From Dyadobacter sp. CY312 (GTDB lineage: Bacteria; Bacteroidota; Bacteroidia; Cytophagales; Spirosomataceae), in contig NZ_JAJUXG010000003.1 of the NCBI RefSeq assembly GCF_021390535.1, positions 372,001 through 436,000 on the forward strand: a stretch of 64,000 nt of DNA. Reading direction: 5' to 3'. The notes beneath the pieces are model-generated. The model saw nothing but the letters and a program-made list of their open reading frames with translations. It searched no databases and was not told the DNA's origin. Shown here one piece after another: positions 53,696 to 63,612 of the stretch. Numbering within the stretch: the first letter of the stretch is position 1; each line of letters starts with the position of its first letter. Made by a program: the position numbers and the translations under genes.

Positions 53696-54832
53696 ATGGA
53701 CACAATGGAAATAATGCCGGAAGTGACGGCGGATAAAACGAATACAGATTTCCTGCCTATTAATGGTACGGATTATCTTGAATTATTTGTGGGCAATGCC
53801 TTGCAAACCGCCCACTACTTTCAGAATGCCTTTGGATTTCAACCTCTGGCTATGGCGGGGCTCGAAACGGGACTTACCGATCGGGAATCTTATGTGGTTG
53901 TGCAGGATAAAATACGCCTCGTGTTGACTTCACCGCTGCACGGCGGCACATCCATCGGTGCACACCTCGACCGCCACGGCGACGGCGTTCAAGCCATTGC
54001 ACTTTGGGTGGATGACGCCACAAGTGCTTATCAGGAAACGATGAAACGTGGCGCGCAGTCTTTCCTGGAACCTGTGACAACTCAGGATGATGCAGGCACC
54101 GTTGTAAAGTCAGGGATTCGCACCTACGGCGATACGGTTCACCTTTTCATTGAACGGAAAAATTATTCAGGAGTCTTCCTCCCCGGTTTTGTTGCGTGGA
54201 AACCGTTACATGTACCGACCGTAACCGGATTGAAATACATTGATCATATCGTCGGCAATGTGGGCTGGAATGAGATGAACAAGTGGGTCAAATTTTACGA
54301 GAACGTGATGGGCTTCACCACGCTGGTTTCTTTTGATGACAACGATATTTCAACCGACTATACAGCGTTGATGAGCAAAGTGATGAGTAATGGAAATGGC
54401 AGGATAAAATTTCCGATTAATGAACCGGCGAAAGGAAAAAGGAAGTCGCAGGTGGAAGAATACCTGGATTTTTATGGCGGGCCAGGTGTACAGCACATTG
54501 CAGTGGCAACGGATCACATCGTTGAAACTGTTCGCACGTTGCGCGATAGAGGTGTCGAATTTTTACAGGTTCCTGCTTCCTATTACGAGGATTTGTCCGC
54601 AAGAGTGGGAGAAATTGATGAAGAAATGGCAAATCTCAGAGAACTGGGCATCTTGGTAGATCGTGATGATGAAGGTTATTTGTTACAAATATTCACCAAA
54701 CCCATCATGCCACGACCAACCTTGTTTTTTGAAATTATTCAAAGAAAAGGAGCCCGATCCTTCGGAAAAGGGAATTTCAAAGCCTTGTTCGAAGCCATTG
54801 AACGTGAGCAAATGTTGCGAGGAACGCTGTAA
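53696..54832 (+). CDS. hppD: 4-hydroxyphenylpyruvate dioxygenase
   Basis: A 378-residue VOC-fold enzyme that converts 4-hydroxyphenylpyruvate to homogentisate. Iron-binding positions are seen in YIDHIVGNV, GVQHIAVATD and LFFEIIQRKG. The N-terminal half LELFVGNALQTAHYF and the C-terminal GARSFGKGNF agree with the family. The ATG at 53696 (MDTMEIM) has AAGGA about 7 nt upstream and is preferred over one at 53651, which lies too close to the hmgA stop and adds fifteen residues. It supplies the substrate of HmgA. Confidence 0.95.
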   Translation: MDTMEIMPEVTADKTNTDFLPINGTDYLELFVGNALQTAHYFQNAFGFQPLAMAGLETGLTDRESYVVVQDKIRLVLTSPLHGGTSIGAHLDRHGDGVQAIALWVDDATSAYQETMKRGAQSFLEPVTTQDDAGTVVKSGIRTYGDTVHLFIERKNYSGVFLPGFVAWKPLHVPTVTGLKYIDHIVGNVGWNEMNKWVKFYENVMGFTTLVSFDDNDISTDYTALMSKVMSNGNGRIKFPINEPAKGKRKSQVEEYLDFYGGPGVQHIAVATDHIVETVRTLRDRGVEFLQVPASYYEDLSARVGEIDEEMANLRELGILVDRDDEGYLLQIFTKPIMPRPTLFFEIIQRKGARSFGKGNFKALFEAIEREQMLRGTL

Positions 54833-55400
54833 CCTCCGGTCTGAACGACGCAGTCGGGCTGAACGGTGAAGGAGAAAAGCGTTGATTCTGTGTGATAGTG
54901 AAGGGTGGTCTATTGGTGAAAAGGTTATGAAATTCGCCAAAATGTGTGTCAGACTGAGCGGAGTCGAAGTCCGGGCGACTTCGTAAATTATTATCAATAA
55001 TGTAATTGATAATCGTTGTAAAATTAGATTGGAGGGAACTCACAAAATTGCCTAGATTCGGACCACTTTCGATTTGATTAATTTGAAAATAATTGACAAA
55101 TAAATAGTTAAGATATGATCTTGACTTCAACTGAACATACCTGATTCGCTGCCATTGACACTTTTATGATGTACTGATTATCAATAAATCTAATTCGGTT
55201 GCCCGGGTTTCGACTCCGATACCATTGACATTACTTATAAAATATTGATTATTAACAGTTTAATCTTGGTTGCTCGCACTTCGACTCCGCTCAGTGTGAC
55301 AAGCATTTTAGCGTCGCTTATATTGTTTTTTTATGAAGTAAAATATCCCTCAATCTGACAGACACCAAAGCTCACAACAAGCTAAAACGCCCAAAACACC
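54833..55400. repeat. Intergenic region with inverted repeats
   Basis: A 568-nt gap. ACTGAGCGGAGTCGAAGT (54953-54970) and ACTTCGACTCCGCTCAGT (55278-55295) are perfect 18-nt inverted copies about 307 nt apart, with a partial copy (GTTTCGACTCCGATACC) near 55206. This sequence I recall as a dispersed repeat in Bacteroidota. The enclosed sequence is AT-rich with no gene. The promoter for phhA must also be here. Confidence 0.65.
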
Positions 55401-56117
55401 ATGAACCAAGCCTATCAACAATATACAAAAGCTGACCACCGGATGTGGAAACGGCTTTTTGAGGGGCAAATGAAGAATTTGCCTGCTATTGCCAGCAAAG
55501 ACTATTTGACCGGAATAGAGAAAGTTGGTTTTGTGGCTGATCATATTCCAAATTTTGAGTTGGAAACCAATCCGTTGTTGCGCTCGCAAACGGGCTGGGA
55601 AGTGTATGTGGTGCCGGGTTTAATTCCACATCAGGAATTTTATACGCATTTGTACAACCGGCAATTTCCGGCATCAAACTGGCTGCGAAAACCTGAGCAA
55701 ATGGATTATCTGGAAGAGCCTGACATGTTTCACGATACTTTCGGGCATGTGCCGCTTTTGAGTAATCAGGCGTTCTGTGATTTTATGTCGCAGCTGAGCG
55801 CTATTGCTCTGCGCTACATAGATCACGAAGAAACCTTACAGCGTATTTCCCGCCTATATTGGTACACAGTAGAATTTGGGCTGATATATGAACAAAATGA
55901 TCTGAAAATTTATGGAGGTGGTATTATTTCTTCTGCTGGCGAAAGCCACTATTGCCTTTCCCCGCAGGTTCCGAAAATAGACTTTGATCTGGAACTGGTG
56001 CTGAATACACCTTATCACATCGACAGATATCAGGATCATTATTTTGTAATTCAATCCTATGAACAACTTTACGAGTCAGTAACCGGAATGGAAAAATTTC
56101 TTGTAGCTTATTCGTAG
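55401..56117 (+). CDS. phhA: Phenylalanine 4-monooxygenase
   Basis: A 238-residue pterin-dependent, non-heme iron enzyme making tyrosine from phenylalanine. The iron site HDTFGH (HxxxH, residues about 112-117) and the glutamate in YTVEFGLI are intact, and WEVYVVPGLIPHQEFYTHL is a conserved block. It is the short bacterial form without a regulatory domain. It feeds tyrosine to the pathway whose later steps are HppD, HmgA and FahA. The tyrosine aminotransferase and maleylacetoacetate isomerase are not in the window. Confidence 0.95.
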   Translation: MNQAYQQYTKADHRMWKRLFEGQMKNLPAIASKDYLTGIEKVGFVADHIPNFELETNPLLRSQTGWEVYVVPGLIPHQEFYTHLYNRQFPASNWLRKPEQMDYLEEPDMFHDTFGHVPLLSNQAFCDFMSQLSAIALRYIDHEETLQRISRLYWYTVEFGLIYEQNDLKIYGGGIISSAGESHYCLSPQVPKIDFDLELVLNTPYHIDRYQDHYFVIQSYEQLYESVTGMEKFLVAYS

Positions 56118-56216
56118 ATATTTGGTGCTTGATAATGAAATCATAGTAAGTTTTTTGACTTTTTCGGAATAACAAAAATGCCTCAATGCAAGTAACATCG
56201 GCCTTATGCAAATTAG

Positions 56217-56373
56217 AAAATTGACTCATTCAGCACCGTCAAAAACAAAAACCTGTTTGACGACGTCAGGAGGAGTTTTTTTTGTTTAGGTGATGAGTGA
56301 GTCAATTTTCGTTAAGATTTGCGTGAAGCCTTGACTTTTTTTGTTACTTTTTTGTGTTAAGACAAAAAAGTAA
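56217..56373. repeat. Two palindromic intergenic elements
   Basis: AAAATTGACTCA (56217-56228) and TGAGTCAATTTT (56298-56309) enclose a second hairpin (CGTCAAA/TTTGACG, within 56237-56262), so the whole is a nested, MITE-like palindrome. TTACTTTTTTGT / ACAAAAAAGTAA (56344-56355 and 56362-56373) is a perfect 12-bp hairpin with a 6-nt loop. Both look like dispersed repeats; the latter could also end the phhA transcript. Confidence 0.6.
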
Positions 56374-56438
56374 GGTTCCAATTAGCATAAAACTCACTGC
56401 TTCAAATTACTAGGAATAACTTAAATAAAAGTGAATTT

Positions 56439-57680
56439 ATGCAGCAACCGTGGCTCAGCATTTCTCAAAACTCAGATTTCTCTATCCACAATCTGCCCTT
56501 CGGCATTTTTCAAAAAGACAATCGGCCTCCTGCGGCGTGTGTTGCCATCGGCGATTATGTGATAGATCTTGCTGCCGCCTTTGACTTTGGTCTATTTTCC
56601 AAATACGTTTTGGCTGAAAACTTATTTCGCAAACCTGTTCTCAATGACTTCATTTCCCAGGGGCGTGAATTTTCTGGCTATGTCCGTTCCGTTTTACAGG
56701 AATCATTGCTGGATCCTCATTCTTTGTTGAAAAAACATGCCGAAACATTGCTGATCAAACAAAGCAATGTGCAAATGCTGATGCCCATAAAAGTCGGCAA
56801 CTATACCGATTTTTATTCCAGCGAAGAACATGCCACAACAGTAGGCAAACTTTTCAGACCCGACAATCCGCTGTTCCCCAACTGGAAACATTTACCTGTT
56901 GCCTACCATGGCCGCGCTTCTTCCATTGTCATTTCCGGTACATCCATTCACCGACCAATGGGGCAGATAAACCGTGATGCAACAGCGAACCCAATTTTCG
57001 CTCCGACCAATGCACTTGATTATGAACTGGAACTTGCATTCGTGATCGGCAAGGATTCTGACATGGGAAAACCCATACCTGTGGAACAAGCCGAAGATTA
57101 TGTTTTTGGTGTTTTGTTGTTTAACGACTGGTCTGCGCGGGATATACAACGCTGGGAGTACCAACCGCTCGGACCATTTACGAGCAAAAATTTTGCATCT
57201 GGAATTTCACCCTGGATCGTGACCATGGAAGCGCTTGCATTACTTCGTAGTGCACCGCAAATACAAAACCCGGAACCACTACCCTACCTAAACCATCCCG
57301 AAAGAAAAGGGTTTGATATTGATCTGACAATCGCCATCAAACCCGAAAATGATGACGAATATGTGGTGTCTCAAACCAATGCAAAACATCTCTATTGGAA
57401 CATCAGCCAGCAAGTCGCGCACCATACCGTAACAGGCTGCAACCTCAATGTGGGTGATCTTCTGGCGACTGGTACAATCAGCGGTAATGGTGCAAAAAGT
57501 GCAGGTTGTTTACTTGAAGCAACCGCAGGCGGTAAACAACCCATACAGCTCTCAGATTCAAAATCACGCCGCTTTCTGGAAGATGGCGACGAAGTGATCA
57601 TGCGTGGTTTTGGAGAAAAAAATGGAATCCGTATTGGTTTTGGTGAATTGCGGGGGAAGGTTTTGCCGGCGATCGGGTAG
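56439..57680 (+). CDS. fahA: Fumarylacetoacetase
   Basis: A 413-residue enzyme cleaving fumarylacetoacetate to fumarate and acetoacetate, the last step of tyrosine catabolism. Metal/catalytic residues are visible in YTDFYSSEEHA, ELELAFVIG and FNDWSARDIQ; LPVAYHGRASSIVISG and PLGPFTSKNFA are conserved blocks. Length is normal. It lies 321 nt after phhA, separated by palindromic repeats, and may have its own promoter. Confidence 0.95.
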   Translation: MQQPWLSISQNSDFSIHNLPFGIFQKDNRPPAACVAIGDYVIDLAAAFDFGLFSKYVLAENLFRKPVLNDFISQGREFSGYVRSVLQESLLDPHSLLKKHAETLLIKQSNVQMLMPIKVGNYTDFYSSEEHATTVGKLFRPDNPLFPNWKHLPVAYHGRASSIVISGTSIHRPMGQINRDATANPIFAPTNALDYELELAFVIGKDSDMGKPIPVEQAEDYVFGVLLFNDWSARDIQRWEYQPLGPFTSKNFASGISPWIVTMEALALLRSAPQIQNPEPLPYLNHPERKGFDIDLTIAIKPENDDEYVVSQTNAKHLYWNISQQVAHHTVTGCNLNVGDLLATGTISGNGAKSAGCLLEATAGGKQPIQLSDSKSRRFLEDGDEVIMRGFGEKNGIRIGFGELRGKVLPAIG

Positions 57681-57691
57681 TAAGAAATTAC

Positions 57692-58645
57692 TTAATAATC
57701 AGTCTTCACACCCTCTAAATCCCTAACTCTAGTAGCCAACTCACTACCAACCAAACCCTTTTTTCGCCCTTTAATATTCATCAGCACCACGGCAAATAAA
57801 ATCAGCGCTACACCCGTCCATTGCAGCAAACTTACAGGCTCACCGAGTAAAAGGTGGGCCATGAGAATGGATACTGGTATTTCTACCGACGCAATGATGG
57901 CTCCCAATCCCATACCGATCAGCGGAACGCCTCTGGTGAAAAGCAACGGTGGCAGTATAGTTCCAAATAGTGAAAGGATCAATCCCCAGCGCAGAAATAT
58001 CTGATAGGAAAAGGATGAATTGATCGACGAATAAAAGATGACGGCAATGATGATCAGTCCGCCCAGGATCAGATACAGACTTCTTTTCAGTGATGGAAAA
58101 TGCAGCACTATATTATTAGAAGCATACATCGATGCGGTGTAGGACAGCGCTGCCATCATTCCCCAGCCAAAGCCTATCCAGTTGATGGTTACGGATTCTG
58201 TAAGCAAATTGGTAGCCAATGCAGTTCCAGCCAGAATGATAAAAACGGCGATGGTCTTGCGCAATCCCGGTGCTTTCCTGTGCAGGATCATTTCAAGAAT
58301 GACGCCCATCCACACAGTTTGCATCAGCAACACAATGCCTACACTTACGGGAATGTATTGTACCGCCATGTAATAAAAAATACTTGTGAGCCCCATCGAG
58401 GTTCCGGCAAGAACCAGCTTCAAAACACTACGAAGGTCTGACGGCTTTTTCTCCGTATTTGCTTCCTTTTTACGGAATAATGTCAGGATAAAAAGACCTG
58501 CAAATCCAAGCATAAACTGCGAAAGCGTAACTTCCGCCGTACTGAAACCTTCCGAGTATGCCATTTTCACAAAGGTTGCCAGCATGCCATAACTTGATGC
58601 ACCCAGCGCAACTAAAATACTCCCTTTGATGATGTTGTTTTTCAT
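57692..58645 (-). CDS. EamA family transporter (DMT superfamily)
   Basis: A 317-residue membrane protein with about ten hydrophobic helices in two EamA repeats. Typical motifs: GSILVALGASSYGMLATFVK at the start, FYYMAVQYIPVSVGIVLLM in the first half and GMGLGAIIASVEIPVSILMA with LGEPVSLLQWTGVALIL in the second. The substrate is unknown; DMT exporters handle metabolites or amino acids. The ATG at 58645 (MKNNIIKG) is preferred over a longer frame from 58699. The Crp-like gene lies 144 nt upstream on the same strand. Confidence 0.9.
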   Translation of the reverse strand: MKNNIIKGSILVALGASSYGMLATFVKMAYSEGFSTAEVTLSQFMLGFAGLFILTLFRKKEANTEKKPSDLRSVLKLVLAGTSMGLTSIFYYMAVQYIPVSVGIVLLMQTVWMGVILEMILHRKAPGLRKTIAVFIILAGTALATNLLTESVTINWIGFGWGMMAALSYTASMYASNNIVLHFPSLKRSLYLILGGLIIIAVIFYSSINSSFSYQIFLRWGLILSLFGTILPPLLFTRGVPLIGMGLGAIIASVEIPVSILMAHLLLGEPVSLLQWTGVALILFAVVLMNIKGRKKGLVGSELATRVRDLEGVKTDY

Positions 58646-58789
58646 TGATAAAGCTATATCCTGATAAATTTCCTGACCAGATTTGCCGGACAAAAACAAA
58701 CCTTATCCGTACGGGAAAGCCCCTGAACGAAGCGCAAAGGTATCTGTTAAAAATACCAGAGTTCTTTACATATGTTGAGAGAGAGAAAT

Positions 58790-59362
58790 TTAGAGTTCCG
58801 CTCTGATGCGGCTCAGCTGTGTGGGCGTAATGGCCAGATACGAAGCAATGTGATGGAGTTTCAACCGGGGAATCAGATCCGGATACCTGTTTTTAAATGC
58901 CAGATACCGTTGTTTCGCAGTCTCTGATTTAAGTGTTATTTCATCAAATTCCTTTTCAATAACCCATTTTTGTTCCAGGTATTTGATATAGAATGCAGCG
59001 ATGTCACTATACTTTTCTGTCAATGCTCTGAACCCTTCAAATGAATAACTGACTACCTCGCAGTCTTCCAGAGCCTGAATAGAAAAGTTGCCATGTTGTT
59101 GTTGAAGCATTGCGCTGGTTGAAGACACTAGATGATTTTCCGGGAAAAACTTTTTGATCACTTTGTCACCTTTCTCGTTGGTGTATTCATAAGAAAACAA
59201 TCCCTTTTTAATAAAGGTTATTTCCTTTGGAACCACTCCATTTTTCAAAAGATAATCGTCCTTTCTCACCTCCGATTCTTTCAAAAGGGCAGACCAAGCC
59301 GCCTTCGATTCTTCCGAAACGACCTTATACTGTTCTATATAATCCCAAAATTCTTCCATCAC
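58790..59362 (-). CDS. Crp/Fnr family transcriptional regulator
   Basis: A 190-residue regulator with a cyclic-nucleotide-binding-type beta roll (about residues 15-120; GVVPKEITFIKKGLFSYEYT) and a short C-terminal helix-turn-helix (HHIASYLAITPTQLSRIRAE). This truncated HTH end is common in the Bacteroidota group of Crp-like proteins. Ligand unknown. Two adjacent start codons (MMEEF) are possible. It may control the EamA gene. Confidence 0.9.
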   Translation of the reverse strand: MMEEFWDYIEQYKVVSEESKAAWSALLKESEVRKDDYLLKNGVVPKEITFIKKGLFSYEYTNEKGDKVIKKFFPENHLVSSTSAMLQQQHGNFSIQALEDCEVVSYSFEGFRALTEKYSDIAAFYIKYLEQKWVIEKEFDEITLKSETAKQRYLAFKNRYPDLIPRLKLHHIASYLAITPTQLSRIRAEL

Positions 59363-59571
59363 CGCAAAGGTAGTATTTTCGGTTCGCTAGGTCGCCTTAT
59401 AGAGATATTGTCCACCTTATTGAACTATGACAGCCGCCATACTTTTCTTTCTTGCTTCAACAATTCTAAAACCCTTCTGAGCACCAAACTAAAATCCAGA
59501 TTTACAATTAATTAGACATACCTTCACAGGTATATCGGCAATGCTGCTGTATTGTTATTCAATCAATCTCA

Positions 59572-60165
59572 TTGCAAAAAATATTTAATGAACTCATCGA
59601 TACCTTTATCGCCAACAAAGTCGGCATCGCCGAAAATTTTCTGAGCGAATCATTAGCCACACAGTTGAAGGCGAACCTCACAACGCTTTACAATGACAAA
59701 CGGATGCAGTCGGCCGGAACGGGAAACGATACGCTGGTTTCTCACAATAAGCTCGTCAGAAGTGACAGGATTTTCTGGCTCGACCGAAGCCACAACAATC
59801 AGCCTGAAAATGACTTTTTCGAATTGATGGATGCGTTCGTCAGTCATTTGAACAGTACTTGCTATACAGGAATCACCGGATATGAGTTTCACTACACTTT
59901 ATACGAAAAAGGGAGTTTTTACAAAAAACACCTGGATCAGTTTCGTAGCAACAGTAGCCGTCAATATTCCATGATCATGTATCTGAACTCCGACTGGCAG
60001 GAAAACGATGGCGGGGAATTGTGTATTCACCAAGGCGACAGCCGCCAGAACATTTCACCTACCAACGGAAAAAGTGTATTCTTCAAAAGCAGCGAACTGG
60101 AACATGAAGTGCTGGTAACCAACAAACCGAGAATGAGTATAACGGGCTGGTTGAAAATTGGCTGA
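59572..60165 (+). CDS. 2-oxoglutarate/Fe(II)-dependent oxygenase (prolyl-hydroxylase-like)
   Basis: A 197-residue dioxygenase of the EGL-9/PHD-like group. The HxD iron motif is HLDQFR (H119, D121) and the distal histidine is in LEHEVL; the 2-oxoglutarate arginine is in KPRMSITGWLK. GSFYKKHLD and YSMIMYLNSDWQENDGGEL are typical. The start is a TTG at 59572: no in-frame ATG lies upstream. Similar proteins hydroxylate proline in partner proteins; no partner is evident here. Confidence 0.88.
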   Translation: MQKIFNELIDTFIANKVGIAENFLSESLATQLKANLTTLYNDKRMQSAGTGNDTLVSHNKLVRSDRIFWLDRSHNNQPENDFFELMDAFVSHLNSTCYTGITGYEFHYTLYEKGSFYKKHLDQFRSNSSRQYSMIMYLNSDWQENDGGELCIHQGDSRQNISPTNGKSVFFKSSELEHEVLVTNKPRMSITGWLKIG

Positions 60166-60301
60166 TAGCAACCAATCGTACCTTGTAGGATGAGAAGTTA
60201 CCGACAGCTTTTGAGTCTGAAATATAATCGCGACGGCTTCCAGATCCTGAGTATTATTTTGATCTGCAACCACTATATTTAGCTTCATTTATGTTCAACG
60301 T

Positions 60302-61180
60302 ATGCGAAACCTCAACGTTCTAATCTTTCTGATTCTATCCATTCAACTCCGGGCACAGACCATTTCTGACCAGTCTGTGCGGATCAAAAGTATTTCCGAA
60401 CGCTGGGAACTGGCAGACTCTACACGGCGGGGTACTTTTTTGCTTACTTCCTACAAACCATTTTACTTTTCGCTGGGAAGGTGGTCGAGCAATCCCAATA
60501 ACCAGCCACACAGTGAGAATCCTGCTTACAGTGTACCCTCCCCGACAAACTATAACAACTACGAAGCACGGTTTCACATCAGTTTTAAGGTGAAATTACT
60601 TCAAAGTATTTTCTGGGGAAAAGGTGATTTGTGGGCAGGTTACACGCAAAAGGCACATTGGCAGATATACAACACTGGTGTGTCCAGGCCTTTCAGGGAG
60701 CTGAATTACGAACCCGAGCTTTTGCTCAATTTTCCGGTTCATTATCAATTCATGGGTTTCGAAGGTCGTACTCTGGGAGTTGCTTTTAATCACCAGTCAA
60801 ACGGACGGGAGCTTCCACATTCGAGAAGTTGGAACAGAATCATGTTTCACACGAGCATGGAGCGGAAAAACTGGCAGGTAACTCTTCGCCCCTGGATCAG
60901 ACTAAAAGATGCAGATGACGAGAATCCTTTGATCATGGATTACCTTGGAAGAGGTGAAATAACGGTCGTTTACGGGCGACCGCGCCATCAATTTTACCTG
61001 GTAGGAACGCATCCGTTTAATTCTCTAAACAAAGGTAGCGCACAGGTAAACTGGGTTTTCCAGATTCACGGTCACTTAAAAGGACATCTTCAAATGTCGG
61101 CTGGATATGGAGAAACGCTCATCGATTACAACCATGCGCAAAACACGATTGGGTTGGGTATCTCATTTATTGACTGGTAA
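60302..61180 (+). CDS. pldA: Outer membrane phospholipase A
   Basis: A 292-residue outer-membrane protein with a signal peptide (VLIFLILSIQLRAQ). The catalytic segment is AFNHQSNGRELPHSRSWNR, which contains the OMPLA histidine, the NGR turn, and the active-site serine of SRSWNR. Beta-strand-rich sequence throughout fits the 12-stranded barrel. OMPLA hydrolyses misplaced phospholipids in the outer leaflet. It is oriented convergently with the TPR-kinase gene. Confidence 0.9.
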   Translation: MRNLNVLIFLILSIQLRAQTISDQSVRIKSISERWELADSTRRGTFLLTSYKPFYFSLGRWSSNPNNQPHSENPAYSVPSPTNYNNYEARFHISFKVKLLQSIFWGKGDLWAGYTQKAHWQIYNTGVSRPFRELNYEPELLLNFPVHYQFMGFEGRTLGVAFNHQSNGRELPHSRSWNRIMFHTSMERKNWQVTLRPWIRLKDADDENPLIMDYLGRGEITVVYGRPRHQFYLVGTHPFNSLNKGSAQVNWVFQIHGHLKGHLQMSAGYGETLIDYNHAQNTIGLGISFIDW

Positions 61181-61216
61181 AAAATGGGATTTGACTACCT
61201 CCACAAAGTTCAGGCA

Positions 61217-63286
61217 TCACAATGCCATCTCAACAAAAAACGTTGTCCCCAATCCCATTTGTGACTCGTACCAAATTCGCCCGCCATGGGCTTCGACAAT
61301 CTGCTTGCAAATTGAAAGCCCTATCCCAAAAGACTGTTCTCCGGCAGTACCAGATCTCTTTGCACTGTTGAAAGGTCTAAAAATCTGATCTTTAAGACTA
61401 TCGGGTATACCAATGCCATTGTCGTGTACGGACAGCAAAATCTTACTCGTCTGTCTTTCTAAATTCACCGTAATGATTCCTCCTGCCGGTGAAAATTTGA
61501 TCGCATTACTTAGCAGGTTACTAAAAACACGCCATATCTTTTCGCGATCAGCTGCTAACGTAACCCGATGAAAATGGTATTCGAAGACCTGCTGTTTTTC
61601 ATTGGCTTTATAACTTAGCATGTCAATGCACGACTGCACGATTTCCTCTAATGCCACCAGATTAAGCACAAGATCATTACGAACTGAGCTTGTCTGTAAT
61701 ATCTGACTAATCAATTTATTTGCCCTCTCACCGGATGCCTGAATCGCCGTAATCATTTCCTTTTGTTCGCCGGACGGGATTTCATCCCAAAAAATGATTT
61801 CTGAGGCCGACATGATTGCCGCAATGGGGTTTCGCAAATCGTGCGCCACAATTTTCAGTACTGCGCTGTTCTCAATTTCTGTTTGTTCCAATGCGTTCAC
61901 TGTGTCCTGAAGAACAATATTGCTTTGTGTAATAGTCCTATTCAATTCCGTTACTGCACGCAAATTTCTCGAACTTTTCCTGGCACTACGCCAGATGAGA
62001 TACACAATTATGCTCAGAGCGATCGATATAGCAATTGAAAATGTAAGAATCAGACCTTCCCTGGCGTCTTTCTCAGCATCGATCTCAATTTCTCGTTCTC
62101 TCTGGATTTGTTGTAGCAGCTGTCCGACATCACTCTTGTTTTCTGCATTTTTCTTTAATTTGTCTATACGGTCGCTTTCCAAAGTAGCAATAAGCAATTT
62201 GCCTGCTTCTTCAAAATTCCCTTGCCCGAATAAAACAGCAGCTTTCAACTTCCTGTATTTACCAAACTTAGAAGCATTACCGGATGTATCTAACAAAGCT
62301 TTCACCATGTCTAATTGTTGCTGTGCCTTACTGTATTGCTCTGTGTCAACATACAATTTTGCAAGAATCAGCCGAGACTCCTGTTCCACCTCAACAGACC
62401 AATCAATTTCTTCATCATGTTGCAGACAGCGCAGCAAAAGTCTTTCTGCAATGGCCGTGTTGCCCTTTAAAGCGTGAGCCTCAGCCTGATTACGCAGGAT
62501 AACAATTCGTGCAAATTTTATATAGTTCTTCTCCTTCGGAAATTCCGCTGCATGCGCGTTGATAAAATTTTTCGCCTTCTCAAAATACCTTAAGGCCATA
62601 TCGGGCTCGTCGAGATACAGATAAGCGAACCCAATGTTTCGCAGGCTCCCCTGCTTCTCTATAAATTCCAGTTGAAAGTTGCCCGATTTCCTGCATTTTG
62701 CCAACTCTTTGTATTCCTGCTTCCAATACTCAATTGCCTGATAATAATTTTCCTCTCTGAATGAGCTGTTCGCGATCCTGCTGCTATACCTTGCGCACTC
62801 ACAAATTTCGCCCATTCCGATAAGGAAGGATTTACCATGGTCGTAATTACGATATGCCTGGTAATATTTTTTTTGATGTAATAAATCATCTCCTCTCAAA
62901 AGCAGAGCTTTGGAGTAGTCAATTGGGTATTGCTTTCTGATTTGAACCGGCTCAAACAATTGAAGCAGGCTATCGGTATACATCAGCGCATTTTCAGCCA
63001 GGGTGGAATCTCTGTGACTAAGAACTTTCATGAATTTGTAGTAATTCATGCGATCCTGAAGGGCAGGTTTGCCCAATGTAACCATGAACGAATCGAGTTT
63101 CGCAATACACTTTTTAATCCCTATTTTTCTGGAACCGCGATCCAGGCTGTCAATCATTACTTCCAACTTGCTATTCCGATCCGACTCATGCGATTTTTGG
63201 CATCCCAAAAAGCCCCAAATGAAGAACAGCGGTACCAGTATGGCTTTATAAAATATCTTATTTTTTGCCAGGAGGATTTTTTTCAT
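61217..63286 (-). CDS. TPR-containing membrane sensor histidine kinase
   Basis: A 689-residue kinase. It has an N-terminal membrane segment ending in FLGC that could be a lipobox, then a periplasmic region of helical TPR repeats (about 60-390; ALRYFEKAKNFINAHA, AERLLLRCLQHDE). A membrane helix (about 408-428) is followed by a short coiled coil, a HisKA domain with VAHDLRNPIAAI and a HATPase with NLLSNAIKFSP, HDNGIGIPD and GIGLSICKQIVEAHGGR. No receiver gene is adjacent, so it is an orphan kinase. A TPR sensor is typical of Bacteroidota and may sense protein partners in the envelope. Confidence 0.92.
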   Translation of the reverse strand: MKKILLAKNKIFYKAILVPLFFIWGFLGCQKSHESDRNSKLEVMIDSLDRGSRKIGIKKCIAKLDSFMVTLGKPALQDRMNYYKFMKVLSHRDSTLAENALMYTDSLLQLFEPVQIRKQYPIDYSKALLLRGDDLLHQKKYYQAYRNYDHGKSFLIGMGEICECARYSSRIANSSFREENYYQAIEYWKQEYKELAKCRKSGNFQLEFIEKQGSLRNIGFAYLYLDEPDMALRYFEKAKNFINAHAAEFPKEKNYIKFARIVILRNQAEAHALKGNTAIAERLLLRCLQHDEEIDWSVEVEQESRLILAKLYVDTEQYSKAQQQLDMVKALLDTSGNASKFGKYRKLKAAVLFGQGNFEEAGKLLIATLESDRIDKLKKNAENKSDVGQLLQQIQREREIEIDAEKDAREGLILTFSIAISIALSIIVYLIWRSARKSSRNLRAVTELNRTITQSNIVLQDTVNALEQTEIENSAVLKIVAHDLRNPIAAIMSASEIIFWDEIPSGEQKEMITAIQASGERANKLISQILQTSSVRNDLVLNLVALEEIVQSCIDMLSYKANEKQQVFEYHFHRVTLAADREKIWRVFSNLLSNAIKFSPAGGIITVNLERQTSKILLSVHDNGIGIPDSLKDQIFRPFNSAKRSGTAGEQSFGIGLSICKQIVEAHGGRIWYESQMGLGTTFFVEMAL

Positions 63287-63612
63287 TACTCATAGTTTAG
63301 GTCGCTTTTCTGACATTTTAAGTAGTAGTTAAGGTCATGTATCCACAGTTAACTTAGTGATTAACAAGCTTAAACTTTCTGATTCAGAAGGTCGAATATA
63401 TTCTATCTTACTTACAATTTTAATTAATTTTGTTATGTTTTTAGTTGTACCCTGCGATTAGCAAGAATTCAACTGCTTGTAATCCTTAGCCACGGATCTG
63501 CCGCTCCGGTAGCGCATAATTAAGATTTAGCCCAGTTCATTACTCCTGTTTTCACGATAAAAAAGTATATTTCAAAAACTTTATTCCATTAATACCACTC
63601 AACCAAGAAAAC
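63287..63612. other. Divergent intergenic region
   Basis: A 326-nt AT-rich gap between the TPR-kinase and the last gene. TAATTTTG (63425-63432) fits the plus-strand TAnnTTTG box, leaving a leader of about 175 nt; it has no clear -33 element. No gene or hairpin of note is seen. Confidence 0.45.

Noticed and set aside
54683..55130. Minus-strand frames of 104-117 codons after hppD
   Set aside because: Low-complexity frames across the hppD end and the repeat-rich gap; no gene features.
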